Shown here piece after piece: positions 47,259 through 53,569 of a stretch of DNA of 64,000 bases. The position numbers and the translations under genes are program-made. Position 1 is the first letter of the stretch; every line of letters begins with the position of its first letter. The stretch spans positions 229,971-293,970 of the forward strand of contig PMOB01000019.1 of NCBI GenBank assembly GCA_003161615.1, given 5' to 3'. The notes beneath the pieces were generated by a model. The model was not told where the DNA came from and searched no databases. It was given only the letters and a program-made list of their open reading frames with translations. The stretch comes from Actinomycetota bacterium. GTDB taxonomy: Bacteria; Actinomycetota; Thermoleophilia; Gaiellales; Gaiellaceae.

Positions 47259-48211
47259 GTCACCGCCCTCGGCTCGTGTCGCCTCACTCCCTCCCACGCG
47301 ACGATCGCCGCGCCGGGCAGCGCCACTACGACCGTGACGAGGAAGAAGAGGAAGCCGGTCGAGAAGGCGCGGTCGCCCGAGACTCCGAGCGTGCCGAGGA
47401 AGCTGACGAAGAACGACTCGCGCACGGCCAGGCCGTTGATCGTGAACGGGACGAGCATCACGAGGAAGAGCAGCGGTCCCATGACGTAATACGGCCGCGG
47501 CGAGAGATCGACGCCAACCGCCTTCCCCGCGCACCAGATGGCGAGGACGCGTCCGGCCTGCACGACGAGCGTGAGCGCGAACATCGCTGCGAGCAGCGGC
47601 CACTCCGTCCGGAAAGAGTGGAGCGCGAGGTACGTCTGGCGCAGCGGCGACTCGATCCGCAGCTTCCGCAGCAGCGGGCGGAAGCGGCGTAGGAGCGGAT
47701 GGAGCCGAGTCGAGAAGAGGACGAACGCGCCGGCGACGGCGAGAACGACGAACGCGAGCTCGACCCAGATGTAGCCGCCGACGGAGTAGCGGCCGATCGC
47801 GAGCGCGAAGCCGACGGCGGCGAGGACGAGCGTCGCGAAGGCGCCGAGCGCACGCTCGAGCAGGACGGTCCCGGCGGCGGGCCCTCCCGAGCCCGGATGG
47901 CGGCGCGTGGTCTCGTAGATCCGCGACGCGTCGCCGCCGAGCGAGGTCGGCAGAACCTGGGCCGCGGCGAAGGCGACGAAGCTCGTCCGCACGAGCCAGC
48001 CGAGCCGCTCGTGGATGCCGCGCGCGGCGAGCAGCCGCTGCCAGCGCCAGGCGAACGGCCAGACGGCGGCGAACCAGATCGCACAGGCGACGAGCCACCA
48101 GCCGACCCGCGCGTGGGCGAGGACATGTCCCGTCCGGCCGAGGTCGATTCGCCAAAGGATGTAGGCGACGGCGAGCCCGGTTACGAGGAGCGTTGCTGCG
48201 GCGCGCTTCAC
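47255..48211 (-). CDS. LPG-synthase-type integral membrane protein (YbhN/AglD family)
   Basis: The 318-residue protein has seven to eight membrane spans and the family landmarks LPTSLGGDASRIYETTRRH near 92, TVLLERALGAFATLVLAAVG near 120 and PFTINGLAVRESFFVSFLGTLGV near 262. Members include flippase-like and dolichol-glucose-synthase-associated proteins; no catalytic LPG synthetase domain is attached. It could flip a lipid-linked sugar for the GT-C-like enzyme encoded by the next gene, to which it is coupled by GTGA. TAGACT lies 9 bases before the GTG start. It heads the 41540-48211 operon. Confidence 0.8.
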   Translation of the reverse strand: MKRAAATLLVTGLAVAYILWRIDLGRTGHVLAHARVGWWLVACAIWFAAVWPFAWRWQRLLAARGIHERLGWLVRTSFVAFAAAQVLPTSLGGDASRIYETTRRHPGSGGPAAGTVLLERALGAFATLVLAAVGFALAIGRYSVGGYIWVELAFVVLAVAGAFVLFSTRLHPLLRRFRPLLRKLRIESPLRQTYLALHSFRTEWPLLAAMFALTLVVQAGRVLAIWCAGKAVGVDLSPRPYYVMGPLLFLVMLVPFTINGLAVRESFFVSFLGTLGVSGDRAFSTGFLFFLVTVVVALPGAAIVAWEGVRRHEPRAVT

Positions 48212-48220
48212 CCGCAGGCG

Positions 48221-48226
48221 AGTCTA
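48221..48226 (-). promoter_or_regulatory. Predicted -10 box TAGACT of the 48211 operon
   Basis: TAGACT ends 9 bases before the GTG at 48211, at the left edge of the largest intergenic gap in the window. Confidence 0.4.
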
Positions 48227-48304
48227 GTAATGGGAGCGTCTGCCGGGGCAGTGGCTGTGTCGCAGGGCCGCGCTGAGCGCCGCGACTCCTCGCTTCGCTC
48301 GTCG

Positions 48305-48319
48305 GCCGGCTGAGCCGGC
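48305..48319. repeat. Short perfect hairpin GCCGGC-TGA-GCCGGC
   Basis: Six-base perfect arms with a TGA loop. Flanking CGCCGC (upstream) and GCGGCG (downstream) could extend it into a larger branched structure. It lies in the 244-base divergent gap between the YbhN-like and methyltransferase genes. Confidence 0.4.
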
Positions 48320-48335
48320 TGCGGCGTCCTCGGGC

Positions 48336-48362
48336 GCGCCGATAGAACACCGCTATCGGCGC
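48336..48362. repeat. Perfect 10-base inverted repeat in the 48212-48455 gap
   Basis: Arms GCGCCGATAG and CTATCGGCGC are perfect reverse complements around a 7-base loop. No T tract follows on either strand and both flanking genes read away from it, so an intrinsic terminator is unlikely. An operator or structured RNA element is possible. I see no ORF with coding character in the gap. Confidence 0.5.
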
Positions 48363-48442
48363 TCCCTGCGTCCTTGCCTCGCGACGCCCATCGCACCCCT
48401 GCAACGAGCACCGTCCCGGCAGACCCTCCCGCGCTCCCGAAG

Positions 48443-48448
48443 TAGCAT
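48443..48448 (+). promoter_or_regulatory. Predicted -10 box TAGCAT of the 48456 operon
   Basis: TAGCAT is followed by 7 bases and the GTG at 48456. Confidence 0.45.
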
Positions 48449-48455
48449 CGCGGTC

Positions 48456-49079
48456 GTGGCGGATCCCCGGACACGGCTCGTGGGCGACGGCTACGACGCA
48501 ATCGGCGAGACGTTCGCCGAGTGGCGCGAGCAGGGCAGCGGCGATCCCCGCCGCGACTGGGAGGACAAGCTCGTCTCGAGACTGAGCGATGGTGCACGCG
48601 TGCTCGAGCTGGGTTGCGGCGGCGGATCGCCCGAGACGACGCGACTCGCGCAGCAGTTCGCCTTGACGGGAGTCGACATATCCCCGCGCCAGGTGGAACG
48701 CGCTCGCGCCGCCGTCCCGGACGCCGAGTTTGTCTGTGCGGACTTCACCGAGCTCGAGCTGCCGGGTTCCTCGTTCGACGCGGTGGCCTCCTTCTACGTC
48801 TTCAACCATGTGCCGCGCGAGCTCCTGGCGCCGCTGCTCGCGAACATTCACACCTGGCTCGTGCCGGGCGGCTGGCTCCTGACCGCGTTCGGCCAGTCGG
48901 ACAACCCGGGCTGGACCGGAGACTTCCTCGGCGCGCCCACGTTCTTCGCGAGCTACCCGCCCGAGATCAACTCACGGCTCGTCCGTGAGGCGGGATTCGC
49001 GATCGCCGAAGACGAGGTCGTCGCGTGGGAGGGTGCCGACACGCCGGAGTGCTTCCAGTGGGTGCTCGCGCAGACATGA
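48456..49079 (+). CDS. Class I SAM-dependent methyltransferase
   Basis: The 207-residue protein has motif I VLELGCGGGSPETTRLA near residue 49, VDISPRQVERA near 73, CADFTELELPGSSFDAV near 95 and YVFNHVPRELL near 113. It resembles ubiquinone/menaquinone-type and small-molecule methyltransferases. The ATGA overlap with an ATP-grasp gene implies both act on one substrate. It is separated from the glycan locus by the largest gap, so a link to glycan synthesis is not assured. Confidence 0.85.
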   Translation: MADPRTRLVGDGYDAIGETFAEWREQGSGDPRRDWEDKLVSRLSDGARVLELGCGGGSPETTRLAQQFALTGVDISPRQVERARAAVPDAEFVCADFTELELPGSSFDAVASFYVFNHVPRELLAPLLANIHTWLVPGGWLLTAFGQSDNPGWTGDFLGAPTFFASYPPEINSRLVREAGFAIAEDEVVAWEGADTPECFQWVLAQT

Positions 49080-50092
49080 CGACGATCCTCGTCACCGCGT
49101 GCGGTGCGCCGGGCGCTGCGCGGCTGCTGCGCGCGCTGAAGGAGAACGGCGAGCGCGAGATCCGCCTCGTCGGCGTGGACATGTCCGACCGGGCGATCGG
49201 CCGCCACCTCTGCGACGCCTTCCACCTCGTCCCGGCCGGCAAGGATCCGAGCTTCCCCGACGCGATTCTCGAGCTCGTCGAGCGGGAGCAGGTCGACGTC
49301 GTCCTGCCGGAGTCGTCCCACGACCTTCCCCACCTCGCCGCGCGGCGCGAGGAGTTCCCGGTGCCCGTCATGGTCTGCGGGCCGGAGGCCGAGCGCCGCT
49401 CGAACGACAAGGCGGAGACCTTCGAGGCGCTGCACCGGATCGGCGCCGGCGCGCCCGAGTTCCGCCGCGTCACCGGCGCGGCAGGCGTCGATGCGGCCGC
49501 CCGTGAGCTCGGCTACCCGGACAAGCCCGTCTGCTTCAAGCCGGCCTTCTCCTCCGGCTCGCGCGGCTTCCGTGTCCTAGACCCGACCGTCGACCGCACT
49601 CATCAGCTCCTCTACGAGCGCCCCGGTGCGCTCGCGATGACGCTCGAGGAGGCGGTCGAGTTGCTGCCGGAGGACGGCCTCGACCTGCTCGTCATGGAGT
49701 TCCTCACCGAGCCCGAGCGCACGGTGGACGGCATCGCCGACGGCCGCCGCATCGTCCTCCGGGCGACCCGGACGCGCGAGTCGGTGCGCTGCGGCCTCGG
49801 CATGTTCTTCGTCACGCTCGACGCGCCCGAGCTCGTTGCGGCGTCGGAGCGGATCGTCGAGGAGTTCGAGCTCGACTGGTTCTTCTCGATCCAGTTCATG
49901 GGCGAGAAGGTGATCGAGATCAACCCGCGGATCTCGACGATGATGATCCAGGAGGACTTCAACCTCCCCTGGCTCGCGGTCAAGCGCGCGCTCGGCGAGG
50001 CGACCGACGACGAGCTGAGAGCGCTGCAGAGCCGCGTCCGGCCCGGGCACACCGTGCTTCGTTTCTTCGACCAGGTGGAATTCAGTCCGTGA
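49076..50092 (+). CDS. ATP-grasp enzyme, carbamoyl-phosphate-synthase-like
   Basis: The 338-residue protein starts TTILVTACGAPGAARLLRAL, a pre-ATP-grasp Rossmann. FKPAFSSGSRGFRVLD near 150 is the nucleotide-binding glycine loop. The metal-ligand segment KVIEINPRISTMMI near 282 has the Glu and Asn-Pro-Arg of active members. It is a relative of the ATP-grasp gene at 3310 but not a close copy. It probably makes an amide or ester bond through an acyl phosphate; substrates are unknown. Four-base overlaps join it to the methyltransferase before and the small protein after. Confidence 0.82.
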   Translation: MTTILVTACGAPGAARLLRALKENGEREIRLVGVDMSDRAIGRHLCDAFHLVPAGKDPSFPDAILELVEREQVDVVLPESSHDLPHLAARREEFPVPVMVCGPEAERRSNDKAETFEALHRIGAGAPEFRRVTGAAGVDAAARELGYPDKPVCFKPAFSSGSRGFRVLDPTVDRTHQLLYERPGALAMTLEEAVELLPEDGLDLLVMEFLTEPERTVDGIADGRRIVLRATRTRESVRCGLGMFFVTLDAPELVAASERIVEEFELDWFFSIQFMGEKVIEINPRISTMMIQEDFNLPWLAVKRALGEATDDELRALQSRVRPGHTVLRFFDQVEFSP

Positions 50093-50382
50093 TGGACTGG
50101 AAGTCGCTGGAGAAGACGCTCGCCGCGGCCTGTGACGAGCCGAGCGACGAGACCGCCGAGCCGGCCGTTCACGCGGCGGAGCTCGTGGCGGCGACCGCGG
50201 GCGAGCCTCCTGACGAGCTCTCGGACGATGCCCGCGAATGGGCCGAGACGCACGGCATCCCACCGGAGGAGCTCGTCGAGCTCGCCTGCCGCTCGATGAA
50301 GTGCGTCGCGGCGCTGTCCGACGACTGGCACGCGCGGCTGAACGACCTCCGCTTCCGCCTCGGCGACGTCGCGGCGGCGTAA
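50089..50382 (+). CDS. Small acidic protein of unknown function
   Basis: The 97-residue protein is strongly acidic with many Ala and Glu residues and three Cys (near 15, 67 and 72). The middle PPDELSDDAREWAETHGIPPEELVELACR looks helical. There is no signal peptide or membrane span. The GTG at 50089 forms a GTGA overlap; an ATG at 50092 is an equally possible start. Coupling to an ATP-grasp enzyme and a methyltransferase makes it a partner or even a substrate candidate, but no precursor-peptide hallmark is visible. Confidence 0.6.
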   Translation: MMDWKSLEKTLAAACDEPSDETAEPAVHAAELVAATAGEPPDELSDDAREWAETHGIPPEELVELACRSMKCVAALSDDWHARLNDLRFRLGDVAAA

Positions 50383-50385
50383 ATT
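50380..50385 (+). promoter_or_regulatory. Predicted -10 box TAAATT of the 50392 gene
   Basis: TAAATT overlaps the stop of the small acidic protein and is followed by exactly 6 bases and the ATG at 50392. Confidence 0.5.
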
Positions 50386-50391
50386 CCGCAC

Positions 50392-50742
50392 ATGGCGCGT
50401 CTCGGGCCGCTCGTCCTCCTGTTCGGTCTCCTCTCCAGGTGTGGCGGCGGCGGGCTCTCATCCGCGACGGTGCACATCACGCCGCTTCCAGCTCACCGCA
50501 TGCCGGCTCGGCACGTCACCCTCCGACCGGGCGAGCACCGGACCTTCGGGCCGGGAGTGCTGCGCCCGGGCGACGTGGTCACGTGCTTTGTGTCAGGCGG
50601 GACTGTCAGGCTCCGCGTCCCCAACCGCCCGAATGGGAACTGGTCCGTCGGCAAGAGGGTCGCCACTGCTGGCGGACAGGGCGGCGAACTGCAGCTCCGG
50701 TCCACTCCGGACGGCTCGGCGACCGCGACCTGCCGCCGCTAG
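50392..50742 (+). CDS. Small secreted protein sharing a domain with the next gene
   Basis: The 116-residue protein has a signal peptide (about 1-20); Cys17 follows an Arg, so a true lipobox is doubtful. Residues about 42-115 read LRPGEHRTFGPGVLRPGDVVTC and later DGSATATC. The same pattern forms the C-terminal third of the protein at 50795. The two conserved Cys could form a disulfide. No known family is recognised. The neighbouring paralogous domain suggests a common extracellular partner or ligand. Confidence 0.65.
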   Translation: MARLGPLVLLFGLLSRCGGGGLSSATVHITPLPAHRMPARHVTLRPGEHRTFGPGVLRPGDVVTCFVSGGTVRLRVPNRPNGNWSVGKRVATAGGQGGELQLRSTPDGSATATCRR

Positions 50743-50783
50743 GCCGCCCGAGGCGCGGCGTGACGTTCTCGCCCGCGGCGCCG

Positions 50784-50789
50784 TACATT
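50784..50789 (+). promoter_or_regulatory. Predicted -10 box TACATT of the SSI-like gene
   Basis: TACATT is followed by 5 bases and the ATG at 50795, the shortest such spacing seen here. Confidence 0.4.
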
Positions 50790-50794
50790 CAGCG

Positions 50795-51421
50795 ATGAGG
50801 CGTGCGCCGCTCGCACTCGTGCTCGTCCTGCTCGCCGCCGGCTGCGGGAGCGGATCGACCACGCCGTCGACCCGCTTGACGCTGAGCGCGCTCAATCCGT
50901 CGGTCGGGATGGCCGTCTTCCATCTCGACTGCTCCCCGAGCGGCGGAGACGTTCCGGACGCCGCCGCAGCGTGCGCGGTGTTGCGGCGGGACCCGGCCCT
51001 CGTTAGGTCGCCGCAGCCGTACACCTGCATCGGGGGTCCGTGGTCGTGGTTCGACATGACGATCTCCGGCCGCCTCGCCGGCAAGCCCGTGCGGGAGAAG
51101 TTCTCGACCTGCTGGACGCCGCAAATGCCGACACTCGGCAAGCTCGGCCTCTTCAAGGCGCTGCAGCGCCACATCCGGCCCCCACGCCACGGCAACGTCC
51201 CTGCCGGGCAGACCATGACGTTCCCGCCTGGCGCGCTCCGCCCGGGCGACCTCCTCACCTGCCACATCCGGGGTCACCACCTCGAGCTCGGCATTGTCGA
51301 CAGGGTCGGCTCAATGGGAAGCAACGGCTTCGGCGGCAAGGACGTGGTGAGCGTGACGCTCACCGCCACCCGCCATTCCGACGGCGCGATCACAACGCGC
51401 TGCTACCAGGGAAAACCCTAG
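50795..51421 (+). CDS. Lipoprotein with SSI-like domain and C-terminal shared domain
   Basis: The 208-residue protein has a lipobox (LAAGC, Cys17). Residues about 30-120 align in pattern with Streptomyces subtilisin inhibitor: four Cys in FHLDC, AAACAVL, PYTC and FSTC, with SGRLAGKPVREKFS between the last two. After the third Cys the loop reads IGGPW, so the P1 position is Gly. That is the GGP subgroup rather than a classical inhibitor loop. Residues about 130-205 (GQTMTFPPGALRPGDLLTC and DGAITTRC) repeat the domain of the preceding gene. It is probably a surface-anchored inhibitor-fold protein; actual protease inhibition is uncertain. Confidence 0.75.
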   Translation: MRRAPLALVLVLLAAGCGSGSTTPSTRLTLSALNPSVGMAVFHLDCSPSGGDVPDAAAACAVLRRDPALVRSPQPYTCIGGPWSWFDMTISGRLAGKPVREKFSTCWTPQMPTLGKLGLFKALQRHIRPPRHGNVPAGQTMTFPPGALRPGDLLTCHIRGHHLELGIVDRVGSMGSNGFGGKDVVSVTLTATRHSDGAITTRCYQGKP

Positions 51422-51864
51422 AGCTGCAGCTCGAACCAGAGGACGTTCGGGATCGGGTTGTTGCTGTACGGCGTGCTCGGCATGAAGCCGAGCGAGGCGT
51501 AGATCCCCAGCGCCGCCTCCATCCGCGGCAAGGTGTCGAGCCGGATCGTCTTGTAGCCGAGCTCGCGCGCCCGCTCGACCGCCGCCGCGGCGAGCGTCTT
51601 GCCGAGCCCGGTGCCGCGCGCGGCCGGCCGCACGTAGAGGCGCTTCAGCTCCGCGTCGCCGTCCGGCAGGTGCTTGACCGCGACAGAGCCCACGAGCTCG
51701 CCGGCGTCGTCGCGCGCAATCAGCAACGCCTCGTAGTAGCCGGGCAGCGCGGCGAGCTCGTCCTCGAAGTCGTAGTGCCAGAAGTCGACACCGATCCATG
51801 CGGCGTACTCACGGAACAGCTCGCGGAGCTCGGCGACGTCGCCGGAGCCAGCGTCGGAGATCAG
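51418..51864 (-). CDS. GNAT-family N-acetyltransferase (start uncertain)
   Basis: The 148-residue core has the N-terminal GNAT strand-helix LISDAGSGDVAELRELFREY and motif A ELKRLYVRPAARGTGLGKTL with the acetyl-CoA loop RGTGLG near 84. IRLDTLPRMEAALGIYASLGF follows, usual for small-molecule GNATs. Canonical starts occur only farther upstream inside the aldo-keto reductase gene (a GTG at 51909). A CTG at 51864 makes a CTGA overlap with the reductase stop and fits the family N-terminus, but a good ribosome site is lacking. Substrate unknown. Confidence 0.78.
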   Translation of the reverse strand: MISDAGSGDVAELRELFREYAAWIGVDFWHYDFEDELAALPGYYEALLIARDDAGELVGSVAVKHLPDGDAELKRLYVRPAARGTGLGKTLAAAAVERARELGYKTIRLDTLPRMEAALGIYASLGFMPSTPYSNNPIPNVLWFELQL

Positions 51865-52772
51865 CGGAGCGCCCGCAGCCCCTCCACGTCGGCCGCGTTC
51901 GGCTCCCACGCGCCGGCGGCGACGTTCGCCCGCACCTGCTCGGGCTTCGTGGCGCCGGCGATGACGGACGAGACCGCGGGTTGCGCCAGCAGTCCGCCGA
52001 TCGCGACATCGAGGACGTAGATCCCCCGCGCGCTCGCGTAGCCCTGCACCCTCTCGAGCAGGTCCCACCGCTCGTCCGCGATCTCCTGGCCGGCGAGTCG
52101 TCCCTCCGTCGCCTCCTCGCCACGCGTGTACTTGCCGGTGAGGAGTCCGCTCGCGAGCGGGAAGTACGGCAGGAAGCCGAGGCCAAGCCGCTCGCAAGCC
52201 GGCAGCACCTCGTCCTCGGGCTCGCGCTCGACGAGCGAGTACTGGTTCTGCACCGTGACGAAGCGCGCGAAGCTCCGGTCCCGCGCGACGTTCTCGGCCT
52301 CCTCGATCTGAGCCGCGGTGAAGTTCGAGCAGCCGATCCAGCGCACCTTGCCCTCGCCGACGAGCTCGCTCAGCGTGCCAAGCGTCTCGTCGATCGGGGT
52401 CGAGGGATCGGGCTGGTGGAACTGGTAGAGGTCGATCACGTCGGTGCGCAGGCGGCGGAGCGAGTTCTCGATCGCCCAGCGGATGTACTCCGGACGTCCA
52501 CGCGCGTCGTCCGGGCGCTCCTCCATCAACATCCCGAACTTCGTCGCGAGGACGACGCTGTCGCGGCGCCCTTCGAGCGCGCGGCCGATGTACTCCTCGC
52601 TCATCCCCTGGCCGTAGATGTCGGCCGTGTCGAGGAGCGTCACGCCGGCGTCGAGCGCGGCGTCGATCACCGCGAGCGTCTGCTCGTAGTCGCAGCGCCG
52701 GCCGAAGTTGTTCGTGCCGAGGCCGACCACCGAGACTTCCGGGCCGCCGTCACCGAGAAAGCGCGTCCGCAT
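51861..52772 (-). CDS. Aldo/keto reductase
   Basis: The 303-residue TIM-barrel NADPH reductase has the full catalytic tetrad: Asp and Tyr in LLDTADIYGQG near 46-55, Lys in LATKFGM near 75 and His in LYQFHQPDP near 112. The cofactor region IAGATKPEQVRANV near 265 is also present. The ATG at 52772 is preceded by GGGGAG and by TAGCGT at 7 bases. It probably reduces a small aldehyde or ketone, possibly a sugar. Divergent from a sulfotransferase; coupled to a GNAT downstream. Confidence 0.9.
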   Translation of the reverse strand: MRTRFLGDGGPEVSVVGLGTNNFGRRCDYEQTLAVIDAALDAGVTLLDTADIYGQGMSEEYIGRALEGRRDSVVLATKFGMLMEERPDDARGRPEYIRWAIENSLRRLRTDVIDLYQFHQPDPSTPIDETLGTLSELVGEGKVRWIGCSNFTAAQIEEAENVARDRSFARFVTVQNQYSLVEREPEDEVLPACERLGLGFLPYFPLASGLLTGKYTRGEEATEGRLAGQEIADERWDLLERVQGYASARGIYVLDVAIGGLLAQPAVSSVIAGATKPEQVRANVAAGAWEPNAADVEGLRALR

Positions 52773-52779
52773 CTCCCCG

Positions 52780-52785
52780 ACGCTA
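52780..52785 (-). promoter_or_regulatory. Predicted -10 box TAGCGT of the aldo/keto reductase
   Basis: TAGCGT ends 7 bases before the ATG at 52772. Confidence 0.45.
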
Positions 52786-52799
52786 GTCGAACCGACACA

Positions 52800-52805
52800 T
52801 ACGAT
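52800..52805 (+). promoter_or_regulatory. Predicted -10 box TACGAT of the sulfotransferase at 52814
   Basis: TACGAT is followed by 8 bases and the GTG at 52814, within a 41-base divergent gap. Confidence 0.45.
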
Positions 52806-52813
52806 GACGCGCC

Positions 52814-53569
52814 GTGCGTGACCATCGTTTCGTCTTCCTCGCCGGCCTGCATCGCAGCGGCACGACGCTGCTCGCGCGGCTCCTCGCAGCACATCCCGAG
52901 GTGGCCGGCATATCGGCTACCGACGTTCCCGCTCGCGAAGGCCAGCACCTGCAGGACGTCTACCCCGCGGCGAAGACCTGGGGAGGGCCGGGCCGCTTCG
53001 GTTTCGCGCCCGAGGCGCACTTCACGGAGGAATCGCCGCTCACGAGCGCGGAGAGCGCGAGTGCTCTGTTCGAGGCTTGGTCGCCGCACTGGGATCTTTC
53101 CCGTCCGGTCCTGCTGGAGAAGTCCCCGCCGAACCTGCTCAAGACGCGCTGGCTGCAGGCGCTCTTCCCCGGTTCGGCGTTCGTCGTGATCCTCCGTCAC
53201 CCGATCGCCGTTTCGCTGCCGACGTCGAAGTGGCGCGGCACACGCCGCTACGACCGGCTGCTCGCGCACTGGCTCCGCTGCCACGAGATCTTCCAGCGGG
53301 ACCGTCCCAAGCTCGAGCGCGTGCACGTGATCCGCTACGAGGACCTCGTGCGCGAGCCCGAAACCGTGCTGGGCGGCGTCTTCGAGTTCCTCGGCGTCGA
53401 CCCGATCGCGCCGAGCGAGCCGGTCAACGACCAGGACGGGCGCTACTTCCAGGAGTGGCAGGAGCTGAAGCGGGATCCGCGGATGCGGCTCTACCTCGAC
53501 CTCGCCTCGCTCCGCTACGAGCGGCGCTCGCGCCGCTTCGGCTACAGCCTCCTGCGCCCGCGCGCCTAG
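52814..53569 (+). CDS. PAPS-dependent sulfotransferase, copy 1
   Basis: The 251-residue protein has the 5'-phosphosulfate loop FLAGLHRSGTTLLARLL (about 8-24) and the 3'-phosphate region VVILRHPIAVSLPTSKW near 133, followed by HVIRYEDLVREPE near 175. These are the hallmarks of the Sulfotransfer_1/3 superfamily. It would move sulfate from PAPS to a hydroxyl or amine of a glycan or small molecule. With the cysN gene at the right edge and the second sulfotransferase at 56905 it forms a sulfation theme. The last four bases overlap the helD-like gene. Confidence 0.88.
   Translation: MRDHRFVFLAGLHRSGTTLLARLLAAHPEVAGISATDVPAREGQHLQDVYPAAKTWGGPGRFGFAPEAHFTEESPLTSAESASALFEAWSPHWDLSRPVLLEKSPPNLLKTRWLQALFPGSAFVVILRHPIAVSLPTSKWRGTRRYDRLLAHWLRCHEIFQRDRPKLERVHVIRYEDLVREPETVLGGVFEFLGVDPIAPSEPVNDQDGRYFQEWQELKRDPRMRLYLDLASLRYERRSRRFGYSLLRPRA

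Noticed and set aside
45174..48851. Very long open frame (over 1200 codons) on the minus strand
   Set aside because: Its first 530 codons run antisense or out of frame through the YbhN-like and methyltransferase genes and are Arg/Pro-rich without family similarity. The real gene begins at the GTGA overlap at 47258.
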